From NCBI GenBank assembly GCA_004794785.1, contig SJOL01007269.1, forward strand, positions 944,188 through 1,008,187: 64,000 nt of DNA, read 5' to 3'. This DNA comes from Opisthorchis felineus. Taxonomy: Eukaryota > Platyhelminthes > Trematoda > Opisthorchiida > Opisthorchiidae. How positions within the stretch are numbered: the first letter of the stretch is position 1; each line of letters starts with the position of its first letter. The position numbers and the translations under genes are program-made. Below, one piece after another: positions 1 through 13,170 of the stretch. The notes under the pieces were generated by a model that had not been told where the DNA came from, ran no database searches, and saw nothing but the letters and a program-made list of their open reading frames with translations.

Positions 1-3000
1 TCCACGTCCAAAGCTGACGATTAAGCTCAACTTTCCAAACAAGTATATTTTCTTGTCTTAAATACCGAACAAAAATGTAGGCATTTTAAACTGCGGAACG
101 TTTCTAAGAATGCTTTCTGAAGAGAGACTTATCTGTCAGCAATCAATCACAATTTCAAACCAGCCGACGAATGCCTTAACAAAAAGCTAGAGATTACCCC
201 GGCTAATGTGATGTGTCCGCTAACCAAAGGGCAAGTGATCTTATGGCATTTCTGATGCAACTTTCTATTGTGGCACCGGTGCAGTAGCACTTCTGGGATT
301 TTTCTGCTATGCAATGATTTACGCTTCAAAGTCAAACGGACTTGATAACAGAAACCGCTCTACTGTCACACCCTCAGCACGCGGATTTGTCTGTTAAGAG
401 TGAACTTCGGTGGGGATCGTGACCGAACCATTTTCAAACAGTGTGCTGCACGTTACATGTATTTCCAGTCCATCCAGTCAACCCTACCAGGACGCAGTCA
501 ATCAATCGAAGTCAAAACATTCTCAGTCTCGGCAATGTGATCGGGGCAACGAGAACGCCATCATTCGTATCGTACTCGATTCGCACGCTAAAACTGCTCT
601 ACTGAGCCGCAAGTGCCTTGATTCCTCCGCGCGCAGCTGAAAGACAGAAAATAAAGTCGAGGGGCTTGTCTATGCTATGCGTGCTGAGAGCAGGTTGTTG
701 ACTTAACTTGGCTCTCAGGCACTCGGACAGCGTGGTTGGAAAGTGGGTTATTGTGCTAAAATGGTAATTTAGCCGCTCATCAACCACTTTCTTCCCGCAT
801 CAGTGTGCGCAGCTAAGACAGACCACCAGTAAGGCGAATGTGAATGACTTATGGGCTCCTGGATATAGATTAGATTGAGCTCGAAATGGTCGTCGTGTTC
901 TCTGTCTGAAAAACGTCGGATTGAAGCGTAAGATCGTATTAGAAAGTCAGTATCATTACGTGCTTTGAACTAGTGCACTATTGATGCTAACAGAGTACGC
1001 GACGCACCAGTTAGGAAACTAACGGCATACGGGCCCCAGGCTTCATCATCGTTAACTTTTCAAGCCGTTCGTGAGTGCTGGTTTTCATTGCCAAATCATT
1101 TGGATGACCAGTCTTACCTCGTATGGTGTCCGTGGAGCCGATAGGCCTAATCGAACCCGACTCATTCTACTTCAACAGTTTTAGAAGCTCAAGTTTTGCT
1201 CTTAACCCCTTATGGAAGAGTAAACGTGATAACTGAGTATACGAGTGTTTTGATCTGACCTGAAGAACAGGCACAAGTTAGGTTCAAACACCCTCCGGCG
1301 ATGGACACTAATCACCACTGCAATCTCTCCATGTGGAGCATTTGATGAATGGAAGCATAAAACTTAATAGAATCAAAGAACATATCTGTACTAGCTCTTT
1401 ACTTGTTAACGTAATTCGAAATGACATTGCAGCATGGGAGGACCCAGTGACAAGAACCATCCCCTTATTTGGAGGATTGTCGTCTTTCGAGGATTTTTAT
1501 ACCCAAAGTTGCGACAGACAGTTCTGTCAATACGACTGAGTTCATTATGATCAGCGTTTTAGGGATTGGTTTCATTTTGCCGCCTCATATTTAAAGTACA
1601 TTTGGTAAGCGAACACACTGAGTGCAAGTCGATTTGTGCATTTATAGTATTACGGGTGAATTCCGCAACTTTTTCTTAAATTTTCGTCGTAAATTTGTTT
1701 CTAAAGAAAAGAAAACGTTTTATTTGGTAGTTGGATTCTCTGGAAAAAACCGAACGTCAGGAGGCTGTCAAATTTATCTAGGTCAAAGTCTATCTTTAAG
1801 AGAAGAGTTACCTCCATTTCTTGTTCAGTGGCTTCAGTGAATGAAAGATATTGTTAAATCGACTACCAAAAAGTCATTGAAAGAAGACTAAAATTAGTCA
1901 CCCTAAACTAGAACAAATTTTATCGAAAATCGCATTGGTAAAATCTGACCCTTATGTACTAATACCAGCGCTTTTACGCTGAGGATGGAATGACCATTCG
2001 TTCAATACAAAAATTCCTTGATAATCTATGGCGGGCTTCGTACGCACCAGTGACAAAAGGTTGAAAATACCTCCGATATGACACTCCTGGTCGCCTCCTA
2101 AGGGGGACTTATGGTTTTGCTAAGTCATTATCAAGAACAGGAAGTTTAATTTGCTGAGTTCAGTGCTCGCCTTATATAGCTTTGTGTTCGTGTAATATGC
2201 GCGCTTGATACAAGCAACTTGCGCAGTCCAGAATAGCTCCGCCCGAAAACTCCCGGGTTATCACATTCGGCGTCAGACCATCAAGGGACCACCCCTTTCA
2301 TCACGAAAATCTCATTCCGATGTCCATATCTGTTGTATTTGTTTTTCCGTAACCAACATTTTGCCTTGATTTCTACTTCTGTGACTACCTACTACCTTTT
2401 GTCCCGCGTAGTGCACTTGCGATCGTTCGGCCCCCTGACAGTCGGTGTTAACAACTATTTGTTTGTCTCGTCACAGAATCCTCATCCAGAAAGAGGATGA
2501 CCGTTAGAGGTTTCAACTGCCCACTTCTGAGTCATTTCTACCCAGTCAATGACTGTGTGAGACGAGCTATGTGGAGTAGATTGCCCTCCGCCATTCGAAG
2601 TGTACATTCTGATCAACTTAACATTTTGACTGTGACTAGCTCGTCTATCTGAGATGAGTTACTTTCACGTACAATGACACTGGGGCCCGATTCTCTCACC
2701 GGATCCAGGAAATGCCTCGGAAATACAGCGAATAAGTAGATTAACCCCCGCTTTTAGATACAAGCATGTATACCGTTGAGCAGTTTTTATCCCTTCGAAT
2801 TCCTCTGGTGGGCTCACAAACTCACTAGAAATTTGCTTTACCGAGAGGACGAAAACCCAAGGAAGTAGCTTGCATCTACGGAAAACCGGACATTTCACTG
2901 AGTCCTCAAAACATCCAGTACTTAGTTTTGAGTTATCTCACAAAATAGAGGTGAATAGTGGGCAATAGAGGTGCACAACCAATTCACTGTCTAGTTTGTT

Positions 3001-3086
3001 TCGATATTGTATTTGTCGAGAATCATTAGTGAACTTGCTCATTTTCGCCACAGTTATGTTGACACGTGCACCGTTTTATTAATCAG
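1..3086. other. Left-edge non-coding stretch, probably an intron of tetraspanin gene A
   Basis: Only short chance open frames are present, none with matched splice sites or recognisable protein content. The exon at 3087 needs an upstream exon carrying the CCG motif, by analogy with genes B and C. I looked for TGYTGYGG on the plus strand here and found none, so that exon probably lies left of the window and this stretch is intronic. No RNA gene or clear repeat was recognised. Confidence 0.5.
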
Positions 3087-3274
3087 GTTTGACAGCGCCG
3101 ATTCCTTGCTGTATGATGAACGACAAGTATCAAATCACGGGTGCTGGCTGCCCAGCGAGTTTTACCAGCGCTAACAGCTATATCGACGTGGGATGCAAGG
3201 ATCCACTCAAATCGAAGTTCATTCAATACATGAACTACGTTGCTTACGGTCTGATTGGAGCATTCGTAATTTTG
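3087..3274 (+). CDS. Gene A penultimate coding exon (large loop and start of TM4)
   Basis: 188 nt, preceded by AATCAG and followed by GTGAGT. It opens with two bases that complete a codon begun in the previous exon, then reads LTAPIPCC and onward for 62 codons without a stop. Cysteines fall at codons 7, 8, 21 and 36, exactly as in the equivalent exons of genes B and C. The end (YGLIGAFVIL) is the first half of TM4. Confidence 0.9.
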
Positions 3275-4832
3275 GTGAGTGTTTTTAACGTTAGGTGTTT
3301 TCCGCAATTTGTTTTTCGGCTAACTATTATAGACTGTTCCGTATCCGATTGGAAAGCCACCGAAACAGACGGGATTATAAAGTCAGCCGGCTGTGATTGA
3401 ATAACCCAATGTTCTTACGATGTACTGTGGTTAAATTAAGACCCTGGTTCTAGCTACAGAAAATTTGATTCATTTTTACGCATGATTTTTTGTGTGTTGT
3501 GCTAGACACCTGTATTTCAAACGTTTCAGTGACAATCACATAGTCATCTTTGTTACGCACTGGCACAATTATTTTGGTTGGGCGTGAAAAGTTCACTGGC
3601 CTATGAGCCGGCAACATTACCCTCACATGATTATCCCATAACAATCTAAGGATCTCTCTGGGTCAGCATCAGTGAAGGAGAGCCATTCTGTATAGTTAGA
3701 ACTCGATACGTCTACTCAGTTGTTTTCGACAATAGACTCGAAGAAACATCCCTCGATCGACTGTGTTGCGCAAAACCTCCCCACAGGGCACCGTTTGACC
3801 AACACACAGGACTGAAATCTAAGGCGATGGCTCTAAGGCGAGATGGCTCAGTGGCTAGAGCGCAAATTTACTGACCTGAAGGTCCGTAGTTCGAACCCGA
3901 CCTTTGTTTCTCGACTTCCCCTGTCTAGGCTTATGTAACCTGGTAGTATCCCAGGCCTCGTGCTTCCTTCTGGTGGCGTGGCAGCTAGGCACCCAAAAAG
4001 TGTTACAGCTGAACGACTACCGCCTACACAATTTACTGAAACCCAGTGACATACCAAATATCAGCGCAGAGGAACCATGACCGGCCTTTGTGCGAGGTAT
4101 TTGATTGACAAATATCTGAAGAGAAGTTTTCACTTGCGTCTTTTCAAATGGGAGTTGACTCTACAAAGTCTACTTTACTGTTTAAGGTCAAAATAAGAAT
4201 GAGAAAATTTTGCTAGCCTGATCAACGCCGAACGGATGGGACAGGTAGTGTGCTGTAGAAGGTCATTCGTTAACCCTGAAAGTAGTAGCTTATCAACGTT
4301 ACACTGATCATTTCCATCAGTAAACCACTGTACCAACGCGCATGAAATTTGAAACGTAAAGAGCATACATTGGTATTACCACTCGGATCCGCTCAACTGT
4401 GTAAATTCACTTGAAGCAAAAATCCTTCTAGACGGAGAACTCCGTATGTGCTGACCTCTTGGTGAACTGCCACCTTTTCATCCAGGTACACTGGTATTGT
4501 TATTTTTGCCAAAAGACTTGTTTTAAAAATCGGTAACTTTTGATCCAGTAAGATAATACAGCAAAAATACACAGGGTGTCGCAGTTGACGATTGCACGTC
4601 AACCCATCATATTAAAAACAACCAGTGCGCAATAGTTTAAGGATAAAAAACTTCATAGTATTGATGTCCATTAAATTTACTTGCTGAAAAGTAAACAGTA
4701 ATTCCTCGTAATCCTTTCTGATAGGATCGATAGAGTTTTTTGATGCTGCTGAGTGACATGTATTCCTGATTTACCTTGCAGCTTCTCGTAGTACTGTTCA
4801 CAATCTTGACCGTGTGCATCGACGTCGTTTAA
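3087..4832 (+). CDS. Tetraspanin gene A, 3' part only (last two coding exons)
   Basis: This is a four-pass membrane protein of the tetraspanin family; such proteins organise membrane microdomains and in flukes are abundant on the tegument and in extracellular vesicles (family knowledge). Two exons are visible, 3087-3274 and 4782-4832, separated by a GTGAGT...TTGCAG intron. They join in phase 0 to give the distal half of the large extracellular loop (PCC, then two single Cys at GAGC and DVGC), transmembrane segment 4, and a tail ending CIDVV before TAA. Exon lengths (188 and 51 nt) and phases equal those of genes B and C. The first transmembrane segments and the CCG motif are outside the window. 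An AATAAA lies about 250 nt after the stop. Assignment to tetraspanins is firm; the exact orthologue is unknown. Confidence 0.9.
3835..4058 (+). repeat. tRNA-derived SINE-like element (family D) in the last intron of gene A
   Basis: The first 70 bases look like a tRNA gene: an A-box-like TGGCTCAGTGGCTAGAGC and a B-box-like GTAGTTCGAACCC. About 150 bases of unrelated sequence follow, as in tRNA-headed SINEs. The 3' acceptor strand of a tRNA cloverleaf is not obvious, so I do not call a functional tRNA. Unlike families A and B there is no CTGATGA...GAAA core after the head. Only one copy was noticed in the window. Confidence 0.5.
4782..4832 (+). CDS. Gene A terminal coding exon (end of TM4, tail)
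   Basis: 51 nt including TAA, after the acceptor ACCTTGCAG. It encodes LLVVLFTILTVCIDVV. The equivalent exons are also 51 nt in gene B ([16 protein letters not shown]) and gene C ([16 protein letters not shown]), which is what identifies this short exon. Confidence 0.9.
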   Translation, partial: LLVVLFTILTVCIDVV

Positions 4833-5083
4833 ACAAGTGGAGTATCCAACCCAACCTAACCCAACGCGCATTCGGATGAATAACCAGAGTTTGTCTGCGT
4901 TTCCTCCCCATTCCTCACCTTTTTCGTTCATGCCTTTTTGAAGCATAAAGTTCGACTTTTATGCACTATCATTCATGTATTCCATTTATCCTTGTGAGAG
5001 ACGTTGGCTGCGGCACTCAATAGTGGTGCAACAACGGAGGCCATATTCATCTGATTGTCGGATTTCATCCATCCTTGGTTGTT

Positions 5084-5089
5084 AATAAA
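5084..5089 (+). terminator. Candidate polyadenylation signal of gene A
   Basis: AATAAA about 250 nt downstream of the gene A stop codon, the first clean hexamer noticed there. Distance and strand fit a short 3' UTR; the cleavage site cannot be seen. Confidence 0.5.
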
Positions 5090-6262
5090 AGCGCTTTTTC
5101 AGTAAAACCTAGCTTTCCTACTCCATTAATTTACATACTGTCGAGCAGGTTTGCTGCCTGATCTGTTCGAATTGAATACAAATAAACATTTTACACTACT
5201 TGCGGTCGAACAGTAGCACAAAAGGTGAGGTGTTTCTAAGCTAAGGTGATCGATTTCCAGCCAGGTCTTTGCCACCTCTAGAGAACACTCCAGGCAGTTT
5301 TCCGAAGCGTTTGAAGTGTTGGTCATGGTTTCATTTAATTAAGTAATAATTGAAGAAATAATAAGCAGAAGGCGAAACCCTTTTGTAAGGAAAGAGTACC
5401 TGGATCTGGTTTACCTCGTATCAGGGGGAACATTCTGCCTTCAATCTGCCTGGTCTGTCGATGAGATCCTTAGCTCAAATATCTTACCGCGAACAGAAGG
5501 GAGTTGGCGTGAGTAAACCGGTGTTTCTAATAGTGAGTCATGAGTGACTGTCCAGTTTGGGGAACGGCTCTACAGATCAACGTTTGTGACCACTTGTTTG
5601 GCAGTTCCCCTTTCCCTTGAACCTTATTGATATATTTGCTTGCCTGAAGTAACCATCACAGAATCATATGAGGGCGACTTGTTAGTTCTAAACCAGAGTA
5701 TCCAGCAACCTGAAAGATCAGCTTGGTTCAGCCAGATGGTTTTATTTCTGTGGAAGTAGGAGATCTCAAGTTACTTGTGATTACCGAGGTCTCTGTATGA
5801 CACAGCACAGGGTAGTGACATTTTCATACCTGACTTTTTTCGTCAACCTTCTAAAAAATACCTAGGTTCTGATGTCCAGCTATCTGAAATCTCACATACT
5901 TTCAGCATTCTCCTTCAGACCTGATCTCTGTATTTTCTTGGGATTAGAATTTCGACATCAACATTCGTTGAAACTTGACCACGTAAGCGCTGGCTACTAC
6001 ACGAGCTTAAGAGTAACAGAAAAGAGATACAGGTTTCAGAGCTGGAATTTCAGTTGAAAGCAAGTGTTGCGCTGTTTTTTCTAAACACGGCGCCATTAAA
6101 CCAGGGAATTGGATGGTGTTTCAACTCGGCATACATAAGTATTGCATCTCCTCCGGGTTTAGGTAGTGAACCTTGTAAAATTAGTAGCATTTTCATTTAC
6201 CCAGTCATTGGGAAGTTTCTGAAGAAAATGGACTGCCCGGCATACGTGCCACTGATGCTAGT

Positions 6263-6350
6263 GTGAGGAGATTTGGCAATTTTCAACTGAGATTTCGTCC
6301 TGTAAGTGAAAGCAGCCTATGTTGAAAATCCGGGAAGCATTCAAGTAACA
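6263..6350 (-). repeat. 3'-end fragment of SINE family A
   Basis: Minus-strand copy of the family A tail: it begins on the plus strand with GTGAGGAGATTTGG and continues through the GAGATTTCGTC region to a decayed GGGAAGCA, the position of the hammerhead 3' arm. The head is missing. Confidence 0.5.
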
Positions 6351-9227
6351 CAGATTCACACCAAGGTAAGTTCAGCATCACAGCGGACATCATCGGCATG
6401 GGTGGAGCGATGATACAGTTGCACAGCCCTGAGTAATAAGTAAAATCAACAACTGTGATACAGGAGTACGTTGTCCTTTAGGCTGCTGGACGAAAATCCA
6501 CTGAATAACAATAGCATATGAGATGAAACTAATCAGGTCACGTGTCCCAATAGTTGAATGCAATGTTGAACAAACCTAGTGAAGAAATAATTTGCTCGTT
6601 TTGAAAAATGCTGCAAACATGGCTCAACCACCCAAAAAGGGTATGAAATGAGTGGAACAGTATGATGAAGGGTCTCACGTCGATCAGAACCAGAATCGAA
6701 TTAAGGTAGTGGCAAAATTAGCAGATTGACAAATTAAACGCAAACGCCGTGAATCACCAACTGACTCTCAATCACAGAAAGTGGAATTCTGTGAAACGCC
6801 GCGTTCGGCACTTTGTATTCTGTGGGACTCACCAAGTGGATGTAGAACATTTCGATCACAATATCCTTTCTATCTGATTATCGCTTACCAAAACTGCAAG
6901 CTCATCGCTTGGTAATTATCAGGTCCCTGTTGAGTATCGCGAAAACTTCACCAGCAATTCTAACTATTTACTGGTAGGGGTTTCGTCCAGCATGTGAAGT
7001 CAGTCTATGCCGCAGAAATCTTACTGAGGAAAGATCAACAGTGCGCGTCTCACGAATTTTCAGATTTTCAGATTTCAAAAGTAGTCACGATAAGAATGGC
7101 AGACACACGAGCATGTATTTGATAATAACTATTTAAAGCGAGGCATTCGAAAATTGTTTACATGCAGAAACCTGAAGCGAAAGGATTATACAACTGTGAA
7201 GCCTTCAGGAATGCGGGACAACTCCGCAACACCCAGCATTTAGGGATACTCCCGGAATTCTCCGAGCCGCTATCAGTAAAGACCAATGTACGACTTACGG
7301 ACTCCTTACTCAACCTTAAGTGCGATCCTGTAAAGCTGGGCTCCTTTCGTTAGGCATTACTGCGTTGTTTAGTGGCTGTTTTTTATTGATGCCACAGTAT
7401 TGATTCTCACCCACGAATGCATGGGTGAGTTGGCTGATGTTGCTCATGAACTGGTGCAATATTTTGTCCTGACAAAAAAGGCGGACCACTTCAAATCGAT
7501 CCACTTTGTTTCTGGCTGGTACTGGTACACTGGGACTTATTCCCATAGCCGATATTGGCTAACCGAATTGTGATGCGTGCATATGTGTGTTTACAGAGCA
7601 GAACCGACATTCCATCTTTTATCTCCGGCTTCGCATGCGGACATATGCTGCACAAGGCAGGCTGTGAACACTATCCTCGTGAGTTTAAAAATCCTGTTTA
7701 TAATGGAATCTGTATGGCGGTGAGACCAATTGGTGCTGCACTAACCCTGGAGGTAGTTGATGCGGAAAAATCAACAAGAAGCAACATTCCCCTTCCAAAA
7801 TCAGTCAGCCAGATGTACGCAAAGTACCGTTACAAATGATACTCCCGAAGAAATCTACGCTTTATCGGCAAAAACCCATTTGCTAGCTAGATTGTCGCTA
7901 ACCAAAGACCAAGTCTCGTCCCAGCTGAAGCCCTCTTTTATGGTATTCTTCAACAGAATGTGCAGCACGTGGCAAGACATTCGTGAAATGAAAGTGTATT
8001 TGCTTCATAACACATCACTTATCGTAGAAACTGTGGCATAAAGTGGTCTTTGTGCAACACATTTTGCTGATAAATATAATTATCCAAGGATTCAACTGGG
8101 TGAGTTGAGTCTCTCTCGTTGATACCAATGTAATGTATTTCGCCAATTGCCTACATTTTGGTGTTCAAGTAGAAAATGAGACTAATAGGAACTCAAGGAT
8201 TGCGCCCACCTGGTGAGCTCCTAGAAGGGCAGAATCGCTAGTGATGAGAGTCTTCCGCAACCCTGTAAGTAGTGTGTTATATCAGGGTGACCTGTAGTTT
8301 TCCGGATGAAGGATGAAGTAGACAATGGACTCAGCACAATATGTTGTGAATAAGCTTCCAATGATTAAGTCCCAGATACGTAATGCAGTAACTAGAAAAA
8401 AAGAAATTGCGAATCGTTGGAACAAAAATTCGGAAAAAGACAATTTGGATTTGTGGGGGGAAAAACGGGAGACGCATAGAAGTCTTCCTGTACTCGTGTG
8501 AAAATCACTGCCCTTTCTGAAACGTTTCTTCAGGAAAAGCTAGTCAAATTAGCATCTGACGCCAGTTTCATGAGCGTTACATATATTTAAAAATTCAAAT
8601 CCTTCCATTATCTCTCTGGTTAACTGTTAGGCGGGGAACCAAACGAATAGTCTGTTGAAACCTTGGATTCTCGTGGAGAAAGAATTGCGCCGTTTGTTTT
8701 CCGGGATCAGTTCGCAGGCGTAAACTGTAATATATCGAAGAGAGGAAACTATTTATCCGACGGCACCGAGCCAAACTCATGTGTCGAAGAGTGATACTTT
8801 CATTTGTGGGAAGTTCTTGACTAAACGTCTCTCTGGCGTAGTGACACAGAGAGAAAACTTCTACCACTAGTCAGCCTAATGGTTCAAAACTTACAGTTTT
8901 GCGGGAAACTATCATGTTAAATTGGTCGAGTAGAAGTTTCGAAAAACAGTCGGGGCCCCAGCGGCATTATCTACTACTTGGATCCCAGAAATAAACAATA
9001 AAACGACCATGGAAAACAGGATACGCCAAATACAATTTTTTTCCTCATTCCAAATTGTGTTGACCAAGCATTTACCATCAGTGGGCATGCTTGCTACGCC
9101 AGTCCCAAGAACTAACTTTCATTCGGTCTCAGTAGGAATGGCGGGGCTTGAGTGAATGAATTGAATCCGAGTCGAATACTACGTTTATGATGTTCTTCAG
9201 CTGAATGGGCTGCACAAAGTCTACTTC

Positions 9228-9480
9228 ATATTCCACTTGATACGATAATCGAAAAATCGTACTATATTTTGCTCAAACCTCTCACCAGTCCATGGCTGGT
9301 TTCGCTCTTCAAGGGGTTCATCAGGTAGGCGTAGTCCCCGAGTTTGAGTCAAGCTCATGTTCTACTTGAATTCACATTGTACGAAAGTTGGGAACTACCG
9401 GAGACTTAACCGAATCCAAGCTGATTTCTTCATTTATAGGCCCTCTCTTATCCATCTTGCCCGGACGTCATTTGCAAAAA
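9228..9480 (-). repeat. Repeat family C copy, partial
   Basis: On the minus strand it contains the family landmarks: ACTCGGGGACTAC, CTGATGAA, an altered stem II, GAAACCAG, and beyond that the ATCG/AAGTGGAATATG block seen next to family C copies at 24600 and 56520. The terminal GGTTGCTGAAAAC is not preserved. Confidence 0.5.
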
Positions 9481-10539
9481 TCCACAGTATTAGCTTAGTA
9501 ATAATAATACTCTTTCCGCTGTAACACCATTTTCGTACCTAGCTTCCATGCCACCCGAAGGAAGTACGAAGGATAAAAATGGTGCCAGGTTTTCCACGCC
9601 CAGATAGTAGCGATCGAAATATCGGATTTGGGTCCAAACCGACAAATAAGTTTGTGCCCTAACTACTAAGTCATCTCGAAGTCGTCTGAGAGGACTAGAC
9701 AACACAAAGTGGTTACTTTTTGGTCCTAACTGAAGATGCCCTCTCTTCTAAATTCAGTCAACCGCTTTTTAATTGAGCATCAGGTTGAGGCGTACGAAAC
9801 AGAAACCTTCCTTTCAGTTAATTTATTGACTGACTTAACTGCGATGGTTTCATTTCTCGTCCACAACGTAACAAAACATGCGTGTAACAACTTATTGTGA
9901 TCTACTGTCCACATAAAACAGGAAGTAACGTTGTCACAGGATGAACTATGTTAATTTTTATCTTCTCATCTAAATCCGGATATTTTAGTTCTGTTCAGTG
10001 GTATCACACAAAACCAGTGCACTGAGAGTTTATGTAAGCCGAAGTCTAAGGATATGCTTTTTAAAAACATTGATCGATAGAACTAAAACGGCCATCGAAA
10101 TCAATTGACAGTACATGTCTACTCAAACTCCGACACACAAACAAGCACAATTTCTCATGATTTATCCGAACTCACCTACATGGTGTTAGTCAGAGGCGTA
10201 CTTTGGTCATGATGTACAAGCATATATTGGTAAATCTAGTTAGGATGTGATATGATACAGCGGTTACTAGCTTCCTACCCAAGGTAAGTCCACCTGAAAC
10301 AACGTAGTATTTGGTCTGTTTTTATCAGGGGTCCGTGTACAATGTACAGCTAACATAATTTCGATCATGGAAACTGAACCTGGCTTCGTAAGTACTAAAG
10401 GAGAGCGGCTTAGCTAGCAGTAAACAGTTAAAAAATTATAATTCACTTGACCGACACAAATGAAGGTTTAATATATCCGCAAACTTCTTACCTATATTTC
10501 AACAGATACTCTTATTTGCACGCGAATTTGGTCCGAAAG

Positions 10540-10780
10540 AAACCTAAGCTGAACCCAACTAAATCTCTCGTCTATGATGATAAGCCTCGTGTGCAGAGGA
10601 GACTACTTTTCAAAATCTGTCCACTTTGGGTTGACGGAAACTCGGGGACTGCGTCTATCTGATGAGCCCCAAGACGGATAAAACTAGTCGTGGGTTGTCG
10701 AAGAGTTATCATCAACTTTATGAGTAGTGTGTTACGTCAAGACAAATTCGCATCTATACTTTTGTTTGCATGTGGCATCT
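10540..10780 (+). repeat. Repeat family C copy with hammerhead-like core
   Basis: It holds ACTAAATCTCTCGTCTATGA, GTTGACGGAAACTCGGGGAC, then CTGATGAGCCCC, AAGACGG, AAAAC, the self-complementary ACTAGT and GTGGGTTGTCGAAGAG, ending at a degenerate AACTTTATGAGTAGTGTG. The order matches the 3' arm of the complete copy at 53955-54273. The change from ACCGGT to ACTAGT keeps the palindrome. Confidence 0.6.
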
Positions 10781-12944
10781 GCATCTGTGCTCAGATTCAG
10801 GAAAAAAGGTATAAGGCCTGGAAACGAAAACCTCCGCCAACTCACTCTGATCCCCTTTAGGGAAGCCATAAGTCTACACAAGGTTCATCGTATGAGTTAG
10901 CCTAGATGAAGGATGAACAACTCCCGGTCTACAAACAAATCGATCAGCCGTAGAAAACAGAGGTGGGGTTCATCACAGTCCTTATATGTTTCGGGTTTGG
11001 ATTTGAATCTGAAGTCGTGATGAATGAATTGATGATCATTTCTTCGCTTGTTTTCACGGATGTCTTTCGTGACGACGGCGAAAATGCTGGTATGAGTAGC
11101 CCATGTGGGGGAGGGGACAGATTTATCGGGTGCTATTGCAAATTACTTGTTGAATATCGAAATAATTGATGTGAACTTTTAAACGAACCAGCCAACCAGA
11201 ACGCAAACGCTTCCATCTATTCGTTCGTTTGGGTTTGCTGTTGCCAACGAGTATACCTGAGAGATTACTTGAGATTATCCAAAGTTCTGTCCGTTCTTCT
11301 TCAGTAGGACCATTTCTGAAGTGCCCAAGTACTTTATTTAATGGCATAGCTGTAGAAGAACGACGTTCAGCTAAACAACCTTCAAAAGTTTCACTGCTAC
11401 TCTGGTGTTCTACGTTTGTGGTATTCAGTATTTCAGAACCCAGTTGAACTGGATGGTATCACGAGAAAACGAAGAGTCTTCACAGCAAAGACGTTTATGT
11501 AAGTTATCACATGAATGATCTGCTATAGATGTATTTGAGCCAGTATTCCTGGCATGCAAGTGTACTTCGATCGCACAAATATACAGAGAGTTTGTTCCTT
11601 TATCTGGTTACTGACCTCACACAGCAGATAGTGTGTACTTTCAAGATTTGACCTTTGTGGATAGACAAATGGGTCTGGCAGTAGCATCGATCGGTGTTTC
11701 TCTTAATCATTATCATGCGCTTTCTTGCTACAGTTATTTTAGCTGACCACTAATTTAGAAGACAGAACGTGGAATGAAACCCGCGAAAGATTCGGACAAT
11801 AAATTACAGAACCCTGTGCTCACGTTAGCTGAGTTTGACCTTCACTGACGTAAGGATGGACTTATTCGATTTCAGTTCAGCCATAATTTTCACAGCCTCG
11901 CTCCTCTGAAGTTAAAGAGCAAGCTAATAAAATCTGATTGACCGTTAAATAGGTACTGTCCTCACTTACAAATAAGCCCCAGAGAAAATGCCACCTGGAT
12001 CTAACTATAGACCACCAATATCAACTTTCGCTTGGAGGTCAAAACAAAGGAAGTTCTCCAGAAAATTTAATCCGACCGTTATTTTGCAGGCTGAGCATGC
12101 GGCACAATGTTGTTCCTATGTTCTCATGTTGCCCCTACCCGGATTCGACAGCTTTATCCTCACTGCCTTGTTCGAGGAGCCGTTTAATTCGCTGTTGTAT
12201 TTCCCTTTATTGACGCTGTGAACACAGTCAACTGTGTAATTTCCCTCCATGTACTTGTCAGTCGATGGAAATTCATATGCCTAAGTAAACTAGTATCGGC
12301 GGTGGTTATCGGATTCGGCCTGATGAATTTTGCCTTGTGCATGCACAAGCGCTCCGTTCAGCCGCAAACCTCGTCAAACTTTTTGGATTTACACTTGCAT
12401 ACATGAAGCATTTGTTTTGACCCAGCTGAACTCTGAACAGAGGGATTAGTTGTTAACCACCCCTATCTTGTATAGGCTTCGTTTGGTGCTCCGTCCTTTC
12501 GTATGATTTGTAGCAACCCGATGAAAAATTAGTGAAACTATTTGGTTATCACAGAATTACTGTTTCTGTGGCCGCCACAATGTTTCAACAGAAAGCGAGT
12601 ATGCATACCAGTAGTTCATCATGTCAACTTGCTTTTTCCGGTTATTACACACCAGTTGATACCGTAATCTAAACAGTGATCCGTAAAGCCGGTAGCACAC
12701 GAACGAAGTCAGCTATGGAGAACTATCAGCTGGGAGGACATGGTTTGGCCGAAGCATGTGGCCACCCACGGTTTATCCAATAGCGCTCGGAGGTGAAGCC
12801 TGACTGGAATTGCCAGCCTACAAGTACCCTTCAAGAACAAACTCAATTTACCATATTCTTCAACCGTATAATGTCCGTCCGAAAACATTGTGCTACAGAA
12901 CTTAGATGTACCGCAAAGTGCGGCATAACGTGATTCATTATGGT

Positions 12945-13170
12945 ATGGCACAGCAAAGTACGTTTAGTTATAGGACAATGTACTATAGCATTGTTTAGTT
13001 TCACGCAGTATGGGGTAGTATTGGGTAGTATGCATAATATGGTGTAGTAATATATAGCATAGAAGAGCATAGTACAGTAAAGTACAGTGTAGTATAGTGC
13101 AGCATACTGTACCACAGCGTAGTATGCCCTGGCTTACGGCACAGTTTATATAGTAGGATATGGTACATGA
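12945..13170 (+). repeat. Degenerate AGTAT/AGTAC-rich minisatellite
   Basis: Irregular repetition of short units such as TAGTATAG, AGTACAGT and GGGTAGTAT over about 220 bases. It creates tyrosine- and leucine-rich artefact frames on the minus strand. No exact unit length holds across the tract. Confidence 0.6.

Noticed and set aside
7555..7839. Frame SRTDIPSFISGFACGHML preceded by TGTTTACAG and followed by a GTGAGA donor-like site at 7721
   Set aside because: Looks like a possible exon, but no partner exon, family or reading context was found.
10963..11169. Frame VGFITVLICFGFGF considered as TM4 of gene A
   Set aside because: No pyrimidine tract before the acceptor and a 50-residue tail unlike the paralogues; superseded by 4782-4832.
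12218..12406. Plus-strand frame resembling a tetraspanin TM4 and tail (VVIGFGLMNFALCMHKRS), first taken as the last exon of gene A
   Set aside because: Its possible acceptors are out of phase with the exon ending at 3274, and a 51-nt exon at 4782-4832 fits phase, length and sequence of the paralogues.
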